NCBI RefSeq assembly: GCF_000427785.1 | Contig: NZ_ATYR01000005.1 | Location: 62,001-126,000, forward strand | Direction: 5' to 3' | Source: Massilia alkalitolerans DSM 17462 | GTDB taxonomy: Bacteria; Pseudomonadota; Gammaproteobacteria; Burkholderiales; Burkholderiaceae_D | Length of the DNA: 64,000 bases | Shown here: positions 8,627 to 18,241 of the stretch, piece by piece | Position numbering within the stretch: position 1 is the stretch's first letter | Layout of the letters: each line of letters begins with the position of its first letter | Made by a program: the position numbers and the translations under genes | Notes under the pieces: generated by a model | Told to the model about the DNA's origin: nothing | The model's input: only the letters and a program-made list of their open reading frames with translations | Databases searched by the model: none

Positions 8627-10033
8627 TCAGTTCAAACGCAGCAGGCGGCGCGGGGTCATCAGCGCACGGATACCGCCGCTGCGCGGGCGCTTCATGCGCC
8701 ATTCGATGGTGCCGAGCACCGGGATGCCCAGCATGTCCTTGACGTCGCCGGTCGAGCGGACCGGACGGTTGATCAGTTCCAGCAGCAGGGCCAAGCCGAC
8801 GCCGAGGATGGTGCCCAGCAGGATCGAGACCAGGGTGTTGAGCAGCACGCGCGGCCCTGCGGGCTCGGTCGGCGGCACCGCCGGGTTCAGGATCGAGATG
8901 TCGGACTGCTCGGCCTGGGCCTCGATGCGGGTCTGCGAGAAGCGGTTGCTGGCGGCGTCGAAGGCGCGCTGGGCGCTGTCGAGGTCTTTCAGCATCACGC
9001 CGAGTTCGTCGCGGGTGCGGTTCAGTTCGAGCACGCGGGTCTTCTGGGCGGCCAGTTCGGCGCGCAGCTCGGCCTCGCGCTGGCGGTAGACCTGGGCATT
9101 GGCGCCCACGCTCTTCGACACGCTGCCCAGGGCGGCGTTCAGTTCGGCACGCATTTTGCTCACCTCGGCCTGGGCCGACTGGTAGGCCGGGTGGTTGCGG
9201 CCGTAGCGCGATGCGGCTTCGGCCAGCTTGGCTTCGCCGCTCGCCAGGCTCACGCGCAGGCTCTGCACTAGGGCATTGTTGGCGACGTCGGGCGAGCCGA
9301 CACCGGTGGCCATGCGTTCGCGCGAGCTGGCTTCCATGGCCTGGGTCTGGGCCGCGACCAGCTGGGCCGACAGGTCGCTCAGGCGCGACAGCTCGACGTC
9401 CACGCGGTTGTTGTCGAGGCTGACGATGCCCTTCTCCTGCTGGTATTTCGACAGGCGCGCCTGCGCGGCTTCCAGGTTGTCGCGCAGCTGCTTGGTCTGT
9501 TCATTGAAGTAGGACGAGGCTTTCTTGGCCGGCTCGGTCTTGAGCTGGACACTGATCTTCTGGTATTCGTCGGCGAAGGCATTCGCGACGGCGGCGGCGA
9601 AGGCCGGGTCGGCGCCCTTGAAGCTGATCTCGACCACGCTCGATTCGCGCGAGGGCATGATCTCGAGTTTCTTCAGCAGCAGGTCGGCCAGCCAGTCGCG
9701 CACCGAGCCCTTGCCTTCGCTGGCTTCGCGCCACTGCGCCTGCACGGCCGGGCTCGATGCGAGGCGCAGCGAGTCGACCACCCGCAGGGCCACGTTCTTG
9801 CTGGTGATGATGTCCATCTGGGTGGCCATATAGCCCGGCATCAGGTTGCCTGGCATGGTGAGCCCGCTCACCGGATCCACCCCTTTGTAGTTCAACAGCA
9901 CGGATGCGGTTGCCTTGTAGGTCTTCTGCTGGATCAGGCTCCAGCCCAGCGCGAGCAGGACGGTGACCAGCAGGGTTCCCAGGATGATCTTCTTCCTGGC
10001 AAGCAGGATCAGCAGGAATTGATGAACGTTCAT
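8627..10033 (-). CDS. epsF: Chain length determinant protein EpsF (Wzz family)
   Basis: A 468-residue polysaccharide co-polymerase. The Wzz domain begins with an N-terminal membrane helix (ILGTLLVTVLLALGWSLI, about residues 16-33). A long periplasmic coiled-coil hairpin (about 170-370, rich in Q/A/E heptads) follows, then a second membrane helix near 405-425 (VLLNTLVSILLGTILGVGLALLL) after a Pro/Gly-rich PPTEPAGPR segment. Such proteins control chain length and connect the polymerase to the export channel. No kinase domain is fused; that function is supplied in trans by epsG. The next gene upstream, epsE, is separated by 213 bp that contain a palindromic repeat. Confidence 0.92.
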   Translation of the reverse strand: MNVHQFLLILLARKKIILGTLLVTVLLALGWSLIQQKTYKATASVLLNYKGVDPVSGLTMPGNLMPGYMATQMDIITSKNVALRVVDSLRLASSPAVQAQWREASEGKGSVRDWLADLLLKKLEIMPSRESSVVEISFKGADPAFAAAVANAFADEYQKISVQLKTEPAKKASSYFNEQTKQLRDNLEAAQARLSKYQQEKGIVSLDNNRVDVELSRLSDLSAQLVAAQTQAMEASSRERMATGVGSPDVANNALVQSLRVSLASGEAKLAEAASRYGRNHPAYQSAQAEVSKMRAELNAALGSVSKSVGANAQVYRQREAELRAELAAQKTRVLELNRTRDELGVMLKDLDSAQRAFDAASNRFSQTRIEAQAEQSDISILNPAVPPTEPAGPRVLLNTLVSILLGTILGVGLALLLELINRPVRSTGDVKDMLGIPVLGTIEWRMKRPRSGGIRALMTPRRLLRLN

Positions 10034-10126
10034 GGCCTTACCTTTGCATCAGATGCCTTGACAGCGGGGTGGACAAAACGGGCGCAGCACTAAAGAATTT
10101 TCAAAACGGGTGAACAGTGGCAAGCC

Positions 10127-10248
10127 GATTGATACCGAGAAACCGTAGCGAGCGGAAGCGCTGGCGCTCGAGAAGCGCAGTCGTACGGATGTACGAGGAG
10201 CATCGCAGGGCGTCAGCGCGACGCGCAGTAGGTTTATCGGCATCAATC
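10127..10248. repeat. 122-bp imperfect palindrome between epsE and epsF
   Basis: The outer arms at 10127-10144 (GATTGATACCGAGAAACC) and 10231-10248 are reverse complements with two mismatches. Inner pairing continues through GCGCTGGCGC-like segments to an apical CGTAC-N4-GTACG stem near 10182-10195. The whole element centres on about 10187, and its right arm covers the last codons of epsE. It is probably a member of a dispersed REP-like family and would fold into a long hairpin in the eps transcript. The rest of the 10034-10246 gap holds no gene. Confidence 0.7.
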
Positions 10249-11035
10249 AGAACCAGCTCTCACGCACGACGATGACATCGTCAACCTGGACTGGATCATG
10301 TGCCTTGACATCAATCGTCACCGGGTTGCCGCTGGCATCCTTGCGGGTGACTTTCATGCCGTTATTGCTGCCACGCATGCTCAGGCCACCGCCGGCCGAG
10401 ACGGCCTGCTGCACGGTCATGCCGCGCTCGAGGCGGAACGGACCCGGGCGCTGGACTTCGCCGGTGACGTAGGCACGCGGGGCGCGCTCGACATAGATGA
10501 TGTCGCCACCGGCCACTTCGTAATCCTTGTTCAGCTCGCCCTTGCGGACCATGTCGACCACGTCGATGGTCTCGCGCGTGGTGTTGCCGTCGCGGGTGCG
10601 CACCAGGTTGATGATGTCGCCGCCGTCGCCGTGGATGCCGCCGGCCATCGCCAGCAGGTCGAGCACCTTGCGGCGCCCCTCCACCGCGTAGCGGCCCGGG
10701 CGGTTCACATAGCCCAGCACCGACACCTGCTGGCTGGCCAGCGTGGTCACCAGCATGTTGACCTGGGCCTTCTTGAGGTAGCCGCCCTTCTCCAGCATGT
10801 CGCCGATCTTCTTCTCGGCCGCGGCCACCGACAGGCCGCCCACCGCGACCTGGCCCAGCAGCGGGAAGGTGATGTTGCCGCTTTCGCTGACGCGGGTTTC
10901 GAGCGAGAGGTCGGGACTGCCGTAGACCGACAGCTTGACCACGTCGCCCGGTCCCAGCAGGACTTCGGCGGCAGCGGCGACACCCATGCTCAGGACGAGC
11001 GCGGTGGCCATCATCCACTTGACGAATCGTTTCAT
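10247..11035 (-). CDS. epsE: Polysaccharide export protein EpsE (Wza-like)
   Basis: A 262-residue outer-membrane export protein. A signal peptide (about residues 1-23, ending VAAAAEV) is followed by the Poly_export domain beginning VLLGPGDVVKLSVYGSPDLS and by SLBB/soluble-ligand-binding repeats (VSVLGYVNRPGRYAVEGRR and AYVTGEVQRPGPFRLERG). There is no lipobox cysteine, as in other EpsE proteins, unlike lipidated Wza. It would carry polymer across the periplasm and outer membrane together with EpsF and possibly EpsL. epsD lies 47 bp upstream. Confidence 0.92.
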   Translation of the reverse strand: MKRFVKWMMATALVLSMGVAAAAEVLLGPGDVVKLSVYGSPDLSLETRVSESGNITFPLLGQVAVGGLSVAAAEKKIGDMLEKGGYLKKAQVNMLVTTLASQQVSVLGYVNRPGRYAVEGRRKVLDLLAMAGGIHGDGGDIINLVRTRDGNTTRETIDVVDMVRKGELNKDYEVAGGDIIYVERAPRAYVTGEVQRPGPFRLERGMTVQQAVSAGGGLSMRGSNNGMKVTRKDASGNPVTIDVKAHDPVQVDDVIVVRESWF

Positions 11036-11082
11036 GATTGCTCCTTCTATTTGTTTTTGGGTCGATGAGTCGATGAGTTCGA

Positions 11083-12150
11083 TTACTTGAGGCCGGCGAC
11101 GCCGCGTTCGAGCGCGGACTTGTCGGTGGTGGGGCCGCTTTCCGGCGGCGGCGCCACCGAGGACTGGCCTGCCGGCGCCGTCGCCACCGCGGTCGCGGCC
11201 GGATCGCCCGCGCCGGCCGGGTCGCCGGCGGCGGGCGCCGCTGCCGGCGACCCGCCCGCCGGGGCGTTCGGATTCGGCTCGTATTCCTTGTTCAGGTAAG
11301 CGATCTTGGCGGTGCCGCGCAGGCGCTGGATCTCGGCGGCGGCCAGCTCCTTGTTCTTCTTGTTCGTCAGGTACTGGGTGATCTGCGGGGCGGCGATGGC
11401 CAGCGTGACGGGCGCGTCGCGCACTTCGGCGATCGAGATCAGCATGGCGCGGTCGCCTTCCTTGACCGCGAACAGCTGGCCTTTCTGCATCGACAGCAGC
11501 TTGGCGGACAGCTGCGCGTTCAGGTCGGCGGTGCTGCGCGTGACCTGGGCGCGGCCGTACTTGATGTTGCGCGCGTCGAGGAACACGGCCACTTCTTCCA
11601 GCGACTTGGCGCTGTCGGCCGCGGCGCGCACTTCCGGGGTCAGGTCGCTGGCCGCGAGGATCAGCTCGTTCATGGCGAACTGCTTGCGGTTGCTGAAGAA
11701 CTGCGGGTTCTTGTTGAAGTAGTCCTCCACTTCGGCCTGCGACGGACGCTGCGGTTCGCCGATGCGCTTCTGCATGTAGGCCTGGGCGATGATCAGCGAA
11801 CGCGCCCGTTCGATGGCCTGCATCACCTTCGGATCACGGTCGAGCTTTTCCTTGGCAGCCTCGCTTTCCAGCAGTTCGCGGTCGATCAGGGCCTGCAGGA
11901 CCTGTTTGCCGGCCACCTGCTGCTGCTGTGCGCCGACGCCCAGGCGCTGCAATTCCTCGTTCAGCTGCAAGACGGTGATCTCTTCGCCGTTGACGCTGGC
12001 CAGGGCCTGGCCCGGCTTCGACTCCTTGGGTGCTTCATCCTTGCTGCAAGCGGCCAGGGTCGTCGCGCACAACACCAGCGCCGCCGTGGACAGCAGGCGC
12101 CTGGGGCTTGGGAAGGAAGTTGGTTTGGCTGCCAAATGGAAGGTTTTCAA
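11083..12150 (-). CDS. epsD: EpsD family peptidyl-prolyl cis-trans isomerase lipoprotein
   Basis: A 355-residue SurA/parvulin-like lipoprotein. The export signal ends in the lipobox LAAC (TTLAACSKDEAPKES), so it should be lipidated. A SurA-N-like helical region (ALASVNGEEITVLQLNEELQ to about residue 160, including QALIDRELLESEA) is followed by a degenerate PpiC-like region. The last 60 residues form a low-complexity Ala/Pro/Gly tail. Proteins of this type accompany exosortase/Eps loci and are thought to assist folding of envelope components. The order epsD-epsE-epsF-epsG-xrtB-epsI is the family's usual one. Confidence 0.88.
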   Translation of the reverse strand: MKTFHLAAKPTSFPSPRRLLSTAALVLCATTLAACSKDEAPKESKPGQALASVNGEEITVLQLNEELQRLGVGAQQQQVAGKQVLQALIDRELLESEAAKEKLDRDPKVMQAIERARSLIIAQAYMQKRIGEPQRPSQAEVEDYFNKNPQFFSNRKQFAMNELILAASDLTPEVRAAADSAKSLEEVAVFLDARNIKYGRAQVTRSTADLNAQLSAKLLSMQKGQLFAVKEGDRAMLISIAEVRDAPVTLAIAAPQITQYLTNKKNKELAAAEIQRLRGTAKIAYLNKEYEPNPNAPAGGSPAAAPAAGDPAGAGDPAATAVATAPAGQSSVAPPPESGPTTDKSALERGVAGLK

Positions 12151-12319
12151 GATAGTTTCCTCGACGTTGGTTAGCGGGCGAGCCCGCCGCGTGTTCCTTT
12201 TGTTATTCGTGACCTGCCCCGCATCACGGAGCAGATTCAGGACTCATCCATTCTGGGTTCCACACGATTCGCCCTCTGTTCGTCAATTAACAAACTGCTA
12301 CCGCGACATGTCCCGCGCT

Positions 12320-13357
12320 TCATGCCAGCGCCCGCGCCGCGCTGCCGGCCGGGCGTCCCAGCAGCTGCGCAGGCACGTCCTGCGAGCCGGCCTCTTCCGC
12401 TTCCTGCTCGGCGACGAAGGCTTCGTAGGCACGGCGCAGGCCTTCGTGCAGCGGCGTGCTGGCGCGCCAGCCGAGCGCGGCCAGCTTGGACACGTCGAGC
12501 AGCTTGCGCGGCGTACCGTCCGGCTTGCCGGCGTCGAACACGATGCGGCCGCGGTAGCCCACAGTCTCGCCCACCAGCCGCGCCAGCTCGGCGATCGTGA
12601 CGTCCTGGCCGGTGCCGACGTTGATGTGCGAATGCATGGGGTCGGTGTTGGCCGCATACACGTCAATCGGCAGGTTCATCACGTAGACGCTGGCAGCCGC
12701 CATGTCGTCCACGTACAGGAACTCGCGCATCGGCTTGCCGCTGCCCCAGATCACCACTTCCGGCGCATTGCTTTCGCGCGCTTCGTGGAAGCGGCGCAGC
12801 AGGGCCGGGATCACGTGACTGTTTTCCGGGTGATAGTTGTCGCCTGGACCGTACAGGTTGGTCGGCATCACGCTGCGGTAGTCGGTGCCGTATTGCCGGT
12901 TGTAGCTCTCGCACAGCTTGATGCCGGCGATCTTGGCCATGGCATAGGGTTCGTTGGTCGGCTCGAGGATGCCGTTCATCAGGTATTCCTCGCGGATGGG
13001 CTGCGCCGCCAGGCGTGGATAGATGCAGGAGGAACCGAGGAACAGCAACTTCTGGACGCCGGCGCGCCATGCTTCATGCACGACATTGGCCTGCACCATC
13101 ATGTTGTCGTAGATAAATTCGGCCGGATAGGTATTGTTGGCATGGATGCCGCCCACCTTGGCCGCGGCCAGGTAGACCTGGTCGATGTGTTCGGTACGGA
13201 AGAATTCGCGCACCTGTACCTGGTCGGTGAGTTCCAGTTCGGCATGGGTACGGGTGACGATGTCGGTGTGTCCCTGTGCGCGCAGGGCGCGCACGATGGC
13301 GGAGCCGACCAGGCCACGATGGCCGGCGACATAGATACGAGGCTGATTATTCGACAC
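12320..13357 (-). CDS. fcl: GDP-L-fucose synthase
   Basis: A 345-residue SDR-type epimerase/reductase converting GDP-4-keto-6-deoxymannose to GDP-L-fucose. It has the NAD(P)-binding [14 protein letters not shown] motif, the [12 protein letters not shown] segment and the catalytic serine in GSSCIYPR, and the YAMAKIAG (YxxxK) motif. GTG at 13357 is preceded by GGAG at a suitable distance and starts 2 bp after the gmd stop; no ATG fits better. Together with gmd it shows that the polysaccharide probably contains L-fucose or a related deoxysugar. The C-terminal 25 residues are Ala/Glu-rich and not typical of the enzyme. Confidence 0.94.
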   Translation of the reverse strand: MSNNQPRIYVAGHRGLVGSAIVRALRAQGHTDIVTRTHAELELTDQVQVREFFRTEHIDQVYLAAAKVGGIHANNTYPAEFIYDNMMVQANVVHEAWRAGVQKLLFLGSSCIYPRLAAQPIREEYLMNGILEPTNEPYAMAKIAGIKLCESYNRQYGTDYRSVMPTNLYGPGDNYHPENSHVIPALLRRFHEARESNAPEVVIWGSGKPMREFLYVDDMAAASVYVMNLPIDVYAANTDPMHSHINVGTGQDVTIAELARLVGETVGYRGRIVFDAGKPDGTPRKLLDVSKLAALGWRASTPLHEGLRRAYEAFVAEQEAEEAGSQDVPAQLLGRPAGSAARALA

Positions 13358-13359
13358 GC

Positions 13360-14475
13360 TTACTCCAGTGAAAGTGCAACGTTGTAGCCATGCGATGCGA
13401 GCAGCTTGTGGCGGCGCGCCGTGTCCAGGTCGTGCGCCACCATTTCCTGCACCATCGCTTCGAAACTGGTTGTCGGTTCCCAGCCGAGGCGCTCGCGCGC
13501 ACGGCTCGGGTCGCCCAGCAGGGTCTCGACCTCGGTCGGACGGAAATATTGCGGGTCCACCGCCACGATCGGCTGGCCTACCACCACGCCCGGCGCATTC
13601 TCGCCGCGGATGGACGCCACCAGGCCGCGCTCGTCGACGCCCTGCCCCTGCCATGCGATCTCGATGCCCAGCTCGCGTGCGGCGATCTCGACGAAATCGC
13701 GCACCGCATACTGGCGCCCGGTGGCGATCACGAAGTCTTCGGGCTTGTCCTGCTGCAGCATCAACCACTGCATGTGGACGTAGTCGCGGGCATGGCCCCA
13801 GTCGCGCAGCGCGTCGAGGTTGCCGAGGAAGAGCTGGGGCTCGAGGCCCTGGGCGATGTTGGCCAGGGCGCGGGTGATCTTGCGGGTGACGAAGGTCTCG
13901 CCGCGGCGCGGCGATTCGTGGTTGAACAGGATGCCGTTGCAGGCGTACATGCCGTAGGCCTCGCGGTAGTTCACGGTGATCCAGTAGGCGTACAGCTTGG
14001 CCACGGCATAGGGGCTGCGCGGATAGAAGGGCGTGCTTTCGCGCTGGGGGGTCTCCTGCACCAGGCCGTACAGCTCGGACGTCGAGGCCTGGTAGAAGCG
14101 GGTTTTCTTTTCCAGCCCGAGGAAGCGGATCGCCTCCAGCAGGCGCAGGGTGCCGATGCCGTCGACGTCCGCGGTGTACTCGGGCGACTCGAAGGACACC
14201 GCCACGTGGCTCATCGCGCCCAGGTTGTAAACCTCGTCGGGCTGTACCTGCTGCAGGATGCGGGTCAGGTTGGACGTATCGGTGAGGTCGCCGTAGTGGA
14301 GGAAGAAGCGCGGATTGTCTGCGTGCGGGTCCTGGTAGATGTGGTCGATGCGCCCGGTGTTGAACAGGGAAGCGCGGCGCTTGATGCCGTGGACCTCGTA
14401 GCCCTTCTCGAGCAGCAGCTCCGCCAGGTAGGAACCATCCTGACCGGTAACGCCGGTAATCAGTGCTTTCTTCAT
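13360..14475 (-). CDS. gmd: GDP-mannose 4,6-dehydratase
   Basis: A 371-residue NADP-dependent dehydratase that makes GDP-4-keto-6-deoxy-D-mannose. It has the Rossmann motif [33 protein letters not shown], the active-site region [11 protein letters not shown] and [10 protein letters not shown] (YxxxK), followed by the GMD-specific [19 protein letters not shown]. Length is normal for the family. It is the first gene after a 296-bp gap holding a candidate sigma-54 promoter, so it may head its own transcript through fcl and the eps genes. Confidence 0.96.
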   Translation of the reverse strand: MKKALITGVTGQDGSYLAELLLEKGYEVHGIKRRASLFNTGRIDHIYQDPHADNPRFFLHYGDLTDTSNLTRILQQVQPDEVYNLGAMSHVAVSFESPEYTADVDGIGTLRLLEAIRFLGLEKKTRFYQASTSELYGLVQETPQRESTPFYPRSPYAVAKLYAYWITVNYREAYGMYACNGILFNHESPRRGETFVTRKITRALANIAQGLEPQLFLGNLDALRDWGHARDYVHMQWLMLQQDKPEDFVIATGRQYAVRDFVEIAARELGIEIAWQGQGVDERGLVASIRGENAPGVVVGQPIVAVDPQYFRPTEVETLLGDPSRARERLGWEPTTSFEAMVQEMVAHDLDTARRHKLLASHGYNVALSLE

Positions 14476-14771
14476 ATGTTTTCCCTTGCGGAACTAGGCA
14501 AACACCAGCCCCGGCAGTTGCAAACTCATCAACGATTCTACGCAGCTCGTGTGGTCATGCAAGCAAGATACCAATCGTGCGCGTGGCTTTTAAGTTGACC
14601 TTAAGCGAATTATTGCCAACTTGAATTTAAAGTGTTTTCACTGGTAAATAAGCACACGTTGCGAGCAGTTAATTACATTTCGCACCGACCTCGATCTGTC
14701 CATCATCCTGCTATTCGATGCCTGTCGCAACGCCGGGTTCAATATGCGCCCGGTGCGCGCTCAGTGGGCGC
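14476..14771. other. Intergenic region upstream of gmd
   Basis: About 296 bp without a gene, more AT-rich (14580-14700) than its surroundings. It contains the sigma-54-like site at 14558-14573. No terminator with a T-run was found after the downstream end of the phosphotransferase gene. A short forward reading frame here (14632-14859) has no coding character. Confidence 0.6.
14558..14573 (-). promoter_or_regulatory. Candidate sigma-54 (-24/-12) promoter upstream of gmd
   Basis: On the minus strand the sequence reads TGGTATCTTGCTTGCA. The -12 element TTGCA is perfect and the GG-to-GC spacing is the required 10 bases, but the -24 element TGGTATC departs from TGGCACG in its last four positions. 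Transcription would begin near 14547, about 70 bp before gmd. The strong sigma-54 site before the PEP-CTERM gene at 33.0 kb makes this more credible. Confidence 0.5.
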
Positions 14772-16154
14772 TCAGTGCGCGTTCTTGCGGGTCAGCACGA
14801 CTTTCACCGTCTTGATGATGATCCAGAGGTCGAGCCACAGCGACCAGTTGCGCAGGTAATCGAGGTCGTACTGGATGCGCGCCTCCATCTTGTCGAGCGT
14901 GGCGGTCTCGCCACGCAGGCCGTTGACCTGGGCCCAGCCGGTGATCCCGGGGCGCACCTTGTGGCGCAGCATGTAGCCCTTGATCAGCTTGCGGTACTGC
15001 TCGTTGTGGGCGACCGCGTGCGGGCGCGGCCCGACCAGGCTCATGCGCCCCTGTAGCACGTTGATGAACTGCGGCAGCTCGTCGAGCGAGGTGCGGCGCA
15101 GGAAGCCGCCGACCTTCGTGACGCGCTGGTCGTTCCTCGAGGCCTGCACCACGTTCGGGCCGTCCTCGGTGACGGTCATCGAGCGGAACTTGTAGACGAA
15201 GATCTCCTCGCCATACAGGCCATAGCGGCGCTGGCGGAAGATGACGGGGCCTGGCGAACTGAGCTTGACGGCGATGGCGCTCGCCAGCATCAGGGGCGCC
15301 AGCAGCACCAGGATGATGCTGCCGATCACGATGTCGCTGCCGCGCTTGATCACGCTGTTCCAGCCCATGAAGGGGGTCTCGCTGATCGCGATGACGGGCA
15401 TGCCGCCGACGGTATCGAACCTGGCCTGCATCAGGTCGAACACGTAGACGTCCGGCAGGAAGTAGACCGAGGCGGTGGTGTCCTTCAGTTCGTCGATCAG
15501 CTTGCGGATGCGCGGCTGGGCCGAGATCGGCTGGCTGATGAAGATCATCTTGATGTTGTGCTGGCGCACGTAGGCGCAGACGTCGGCCATGCCGCCCAGC
15601 ACCGGATGCCCGATTTCGCTCGGACGGCGCTCATCGTTGCGGTCTTCGAAAAAGCCGCAGACTTCCATGAACAGGTTGGGGTGGCGCTCGCACACCTTGG
15701 CGAACTTGATGCCGACGTCGTTGATGCCGACCACGACGATCGAACGCACTTCGCGCTTGCGGTCGCGGCTGCCGGTGGCCTTGCGCACCGCCAGGTGGCT
15801 GGCCAGGATCGTCACCGGCGTGGCGATGAACCAGGCCAGCAGCACGCGCTCGTCGTAGAAGTACTTCAGGCCGCTGGCCGAACCCAGGAAGTACAGCACC
15901 GCGATGGTCAGGCACCAGCCGAACACGGTATCGCGTGCATAGGCCAGCATGCGGCCGCTGCGCCAGGTGCGGTAGGGATCGACGTGCTGGTAGACCGAGG
16001 ACGAGATGAAGAACGCCAGGATCATCAGCACCAGCGAATACCCGGAAAACGGCTCCTGGTAATACAGCGTGGCCAGATACAGGGTCCCCATGATGATCAG
16101 GGGATCGAGCACGCGCTGGAAAAACGAGATGATCGGAATATCGTTTACCGTCAT
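14772..16154 (-). CDS. Undecaprenyl-phosphate glucose phosphotransferase (WcaJ-like)
   Basis: A 460-residue initiating glycosyltransferase of the polyprenyl-phosphate hexose-1-phosphate transferase family. It transfers sugar-1-phosphate to undecaprenyl phosphate and so starts repeat-unit synthesis. Four N-terminal membrane segments and a CoA-binding-like domain (IVVVGINDVG…) precede the catalytic domain, which begins KRGSDIVIGSIILVLLAPLM. Active-site motifs follow: SSPGPVIFRQRRYG, VYKFRSM, RRTSLDELPQFINVL and LVGPRPHAV, ending in RPGITGWAQVNG. It is 19 bp downstream of epsL and probably co-transcribed with it. Glucose as first sugar is a family assignment, not proven here. Confidence 0.92.
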   Translation of the reverse strand: MTVNDIPIISFFQRVLDPLIIMGTLYLATLYYQEPFSGYSLVLMILAFFISSSVYQHVDPYRTWRSGRMLAYARDTVFGWCLTIAVLYFLGSASGLKYFYDERVLLAWFIATPVTILASHLAVRKATGSRDRKREVRSIVVVGINDVGIKFAKVCERHPNLFMEVCGFFEDRNDERRPSEIGHPVLGGMADVCAYVRQHNIKMIFISQPISAQPRIRKLIDELKDTTASVYFLPDVYVFDLMQARFDTVGGMPVIAISETPFMGWNSVIKRGSDIVIGSIILVLLAPLMLASAIAVKLSSPGPVIFRQRRYGLYGEEIFVYKFRSMTVTEDGPNVVQASRNDQRVTKVGGFLRRTSLDELPQFINVLQGRMSLVGPRPHAVAHNEQYRKLIKGYMLRHKVRPGITGWAQVNGLRGETATLDKMEARIQYDLDYLRNWSLWLDLWIIIKTVKVVLTRKNAH

Positions 16155-16173
16155 AAGTCACTTCGTGGGTGCT

Positions 16174-17403
16174 TCAGAACAGCACGTTCGCGTTCACCAT
16201 CACGGTGTTGGCGTCGAATTTGCCCAGGTTGAGCGTCTGCGAACCGCTGCGCGACTGGTGCTGCCAGCCGGCCGAGACCGCGATCTTGCGCTTGACCTGC
16301 CAGGTGGCGCGCAGGCTGGCCGTCTTTAGCGAGTCGTCCAGGTCGGACAGGCCGCTCGCTGCGACCGAGCGCGGGTTGTAGGCGCGCTGTTCGTAGGCGG
16401 CGTTGGCATCGACCTTGATCTTGCCGGTGGCCTGCCAGGTGGCGCCGATGCTGGCGCCGCGGTTCAGGGTGTAGCTGACGATGGTGCTCTCGATCGGGGC
16501 GAATTCGCGCCACAGCGAGGCGTTGTAGGTCACCTTGCCGCGCGGCTGGTAATAGGCGTTCACGCGGCCGTTGAAGCCCTTGGTCGTGCCCTCGCCGAAC
16601 GAAGGCTGCTCGCGCCGCACGTAGCCGGCCAGCGCCTGCACCGTGGTCGAACCGGTGGCGTACCAGTTGACGCGCACTTTCAGTTCGTCCTGGGTGAAGT
16701 CGTCGTTCAGCACGCCGATCGTGGTCGGGCGCCGGAACGGGTACTCGCCCTTGAGGCGGCGCGCCACCAGGCCCACCGAGCTGCCGCTCTTCGGACGGTA
16801 CAGCAGCTCGACTTCGGAGGCCTTCTCGGTGCGGTTGTTCCAGCGCTGGCGCACCAGCTCGTATTCGTAGCGTTCGTGGGTGAAGCCGGTGCGCAGCTTC
16901 CAGCTCGGGTGCATCTTCCAGCCGGCATCGAACCATTTGCGGCGGCGCTCGCGCACATTGCGCTCGTCGCTGAAGAAGTCGGTGTAGGAAGCCAGCGTGC
17001 GGTCGTACAGGGTGCCGGCCTGCCCTTCGAACTTGTTGCCAAGTTCCCAGAACCAGGTGGCCTGCAGGTCGCGGCCGTCGTAGTCGAGCTGCTTGAAGAA
17101 GTCGAAGTCGACCTTCGAGGCCTTGGCCACCACCGCCACGCGCTGGCGGCTGATGCGCTTGTTGTACACAACGCCGGCCTCGGCCTGGCGCCAGCGGTCG
17201 CTGCGCTTGCCGCCGAAGGCCGGACGGTTGTCCGGCACGCGCAGCAGGTTGTCGTCGTAGCCCCAGCCGATGCCGCCGTAGAGCTTCAGGCCTTCTTCCG
17301 GCTGTTGCTGCTGCTGGGCGGCCGCCTGGTGGGCCGGGAACATGAACATCGTCCCGATGAGCAAGGCGATCGGGCGGAGGGATGGGTGGCGTAAAGGCAT
17401 CAT
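16174..17403 (-). CDS. epsL: EpsL family outer-membrane protein
   Basis: A 409-residue exported beta-barrel-like protein found with exosortase-B polysaccharide clusters. An N-terminal signal (about residues 1-29, ending HQAAAQ) and a short Gln-rich stretch precede repeated amphipathic strands such as LYGGIGWGYDDNLLR, AGVVYNKRISRQRVAVVAK and LRATWQVKRKIAVSAGWQHQ. The chain ends in VMVNANVLF, with the terminal aromatic residue usual for outer-membrane proteins. A role in surface export or attachment is inferred. It is transcribed between the CAAX-type protease and the phosphotransferase. Confidence 0.85.
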   Translation of the reverse strand: MMPLRHPSLRPIALLIGTMFMFPAHQAAAQQQQQPEEGLKLYGGIGWGYDDNLLRVPDNRPAFGGKRSDRWRQAEAGVVYNKRISRQRVAVVAKASKVDFDFFKQLDYDGRDLQATWFWELGNKFEGQAGTLYDRTLASYTDFFSDERNVRERRRKWFDAGWKMHPSWKLRTGFTHERYEYELVRQRWNNRTEKASEVELLYRPKSGSSVGLVARRLKGEYPFRRPTTIGVLNDDFTQDELKVRVNWYATGSTTVQALAGYVRREQPSFGEGTTKGFNGRVNAYYQPRGKVTYNASLWREFAPIESTIVSYTLNRGASIGATWQATGKIKVDANAAYEQRAYNPRSVAASGLSDLDDSLKTASLRATWQVKRKIAVSAGWQHQSRSGSQTLNLGKFDANTVMVNANVLF

Positions 17404-17458
17404 GTTGTTTGTCTTTTCTGATTCATTGCGCTTGGGATGGTGAAGCTTCGCCTGCGGA

Positions 17459-18187
17459 TTACCAGAAGGCCCAGCTGCCGGTCGCGACCACCCAGGCGCC
17501 GAGCAGGCCGTTGGTGACAGCGTGGGCGATCACCGCGGACCACAGGTTGCGATGACGCATGTAAAGGAGGCTATAGGCCACACCGGCGACGATGCCGGCC
17601 AGCCACAGGTTGTGTTCGAAACCGAACAGGACGACCGACACCAGGAAACCCTTGATGCCGACCCGTGCGGGCTCCAGGGCTTCGAAGTCGGCGGCGTCGA
17701 CCCAGCGCATGACGAAGGAGCGCCAGAACAATTCTTCCATGACGGGCACGACCAGGGCGGCGCCGGCAATGCGGATGACGATCAGGAGCCAGTCGAGCTC
17801 GCCATTGGTGCGCGGGTCGTAGCCGGGGCTCGAACCGACCGTCATCCAGGGGGCGTCGAGATTAATCCAGAGCACCAGCACCACGATACCGGCCAGCACC
17901 GACACCAGCAGCTGGGCCGCGCCGGGCAGCGGCGCGCGCAGCTCGTGGTAGCGGCGCCAGAACACCGCCAGCAGGACGGCCACGACGCCGATCTGCACCG
18001 GGTAGAGCCAGCGCAGCTCGGCGCGCGACAGGCCGGTGCGCTCGAGCATGTCGCCGAGGATGATGAAGAAGATGTAGGCGCCGAAAGGCAGGATCCGCGC
18101 CCAGGCGGCGCGGCTGAAGAGGGGTGCGTCGACCGATAACGCGGATGCTGCGGATGGAGCGGTACGGGATTCGTTGTGCTCGGTCAT
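17459..18187 (-). CDS. CAAX prenyl protease-related (CPBP) membrane protein
   Basis: A 242-residue intramembrane protease-like protein with six to eight hydrophobic segments. The CPBP (Abi) family motifs are intact: EELFWR (EExxxR), FGFEH (FxxxH) and HAVTN near the C-terminus. Relatives are found in loci encoding exosortases and PEP-CTERM proteins, so a role in maturation or recycling of sorted proteins is plausible but unproven. It is the first gene of the leftward Eps group, 54 bp below the uup stop, and is probably co-transcribed with epsL. Confidence 0.82.
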   Translation of the reverse strand: MTEHNESRTAPSAASALSVDAPLFSRAAWARILPFGAYIFFIILGDMLERTGLSRAELRWLYPVQIGVVAVLLAVFWRRYHELRAPLPGAAQLLVSVLAGIVVLVLWINLDAPWMTVGSSPGYDPRTNGELDWLLIVIRIAGAALVVPVMEELFWRSFVMRWVDAADFEALEPARVGIKGFLVSVVLFGFEHNLWLAGIVAGVAYSLLYMRHRNLWSAVIAHAVTNGLLGAWVVATGSWAFW

Positions 18188-18241
18188 GTCCGGACGTTAC
18201 TCCTGGTCTGTGCAGGCGCCTGGCCTGCCCCGTTTGTTACG

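Noticed and set aside
12151-12319. Sigma-54 promoter upstream of epsD
   Set aside because: No sequence with GG-N10-GC spacing and matching -24/-12 elements was found on the minus strand in this gap.
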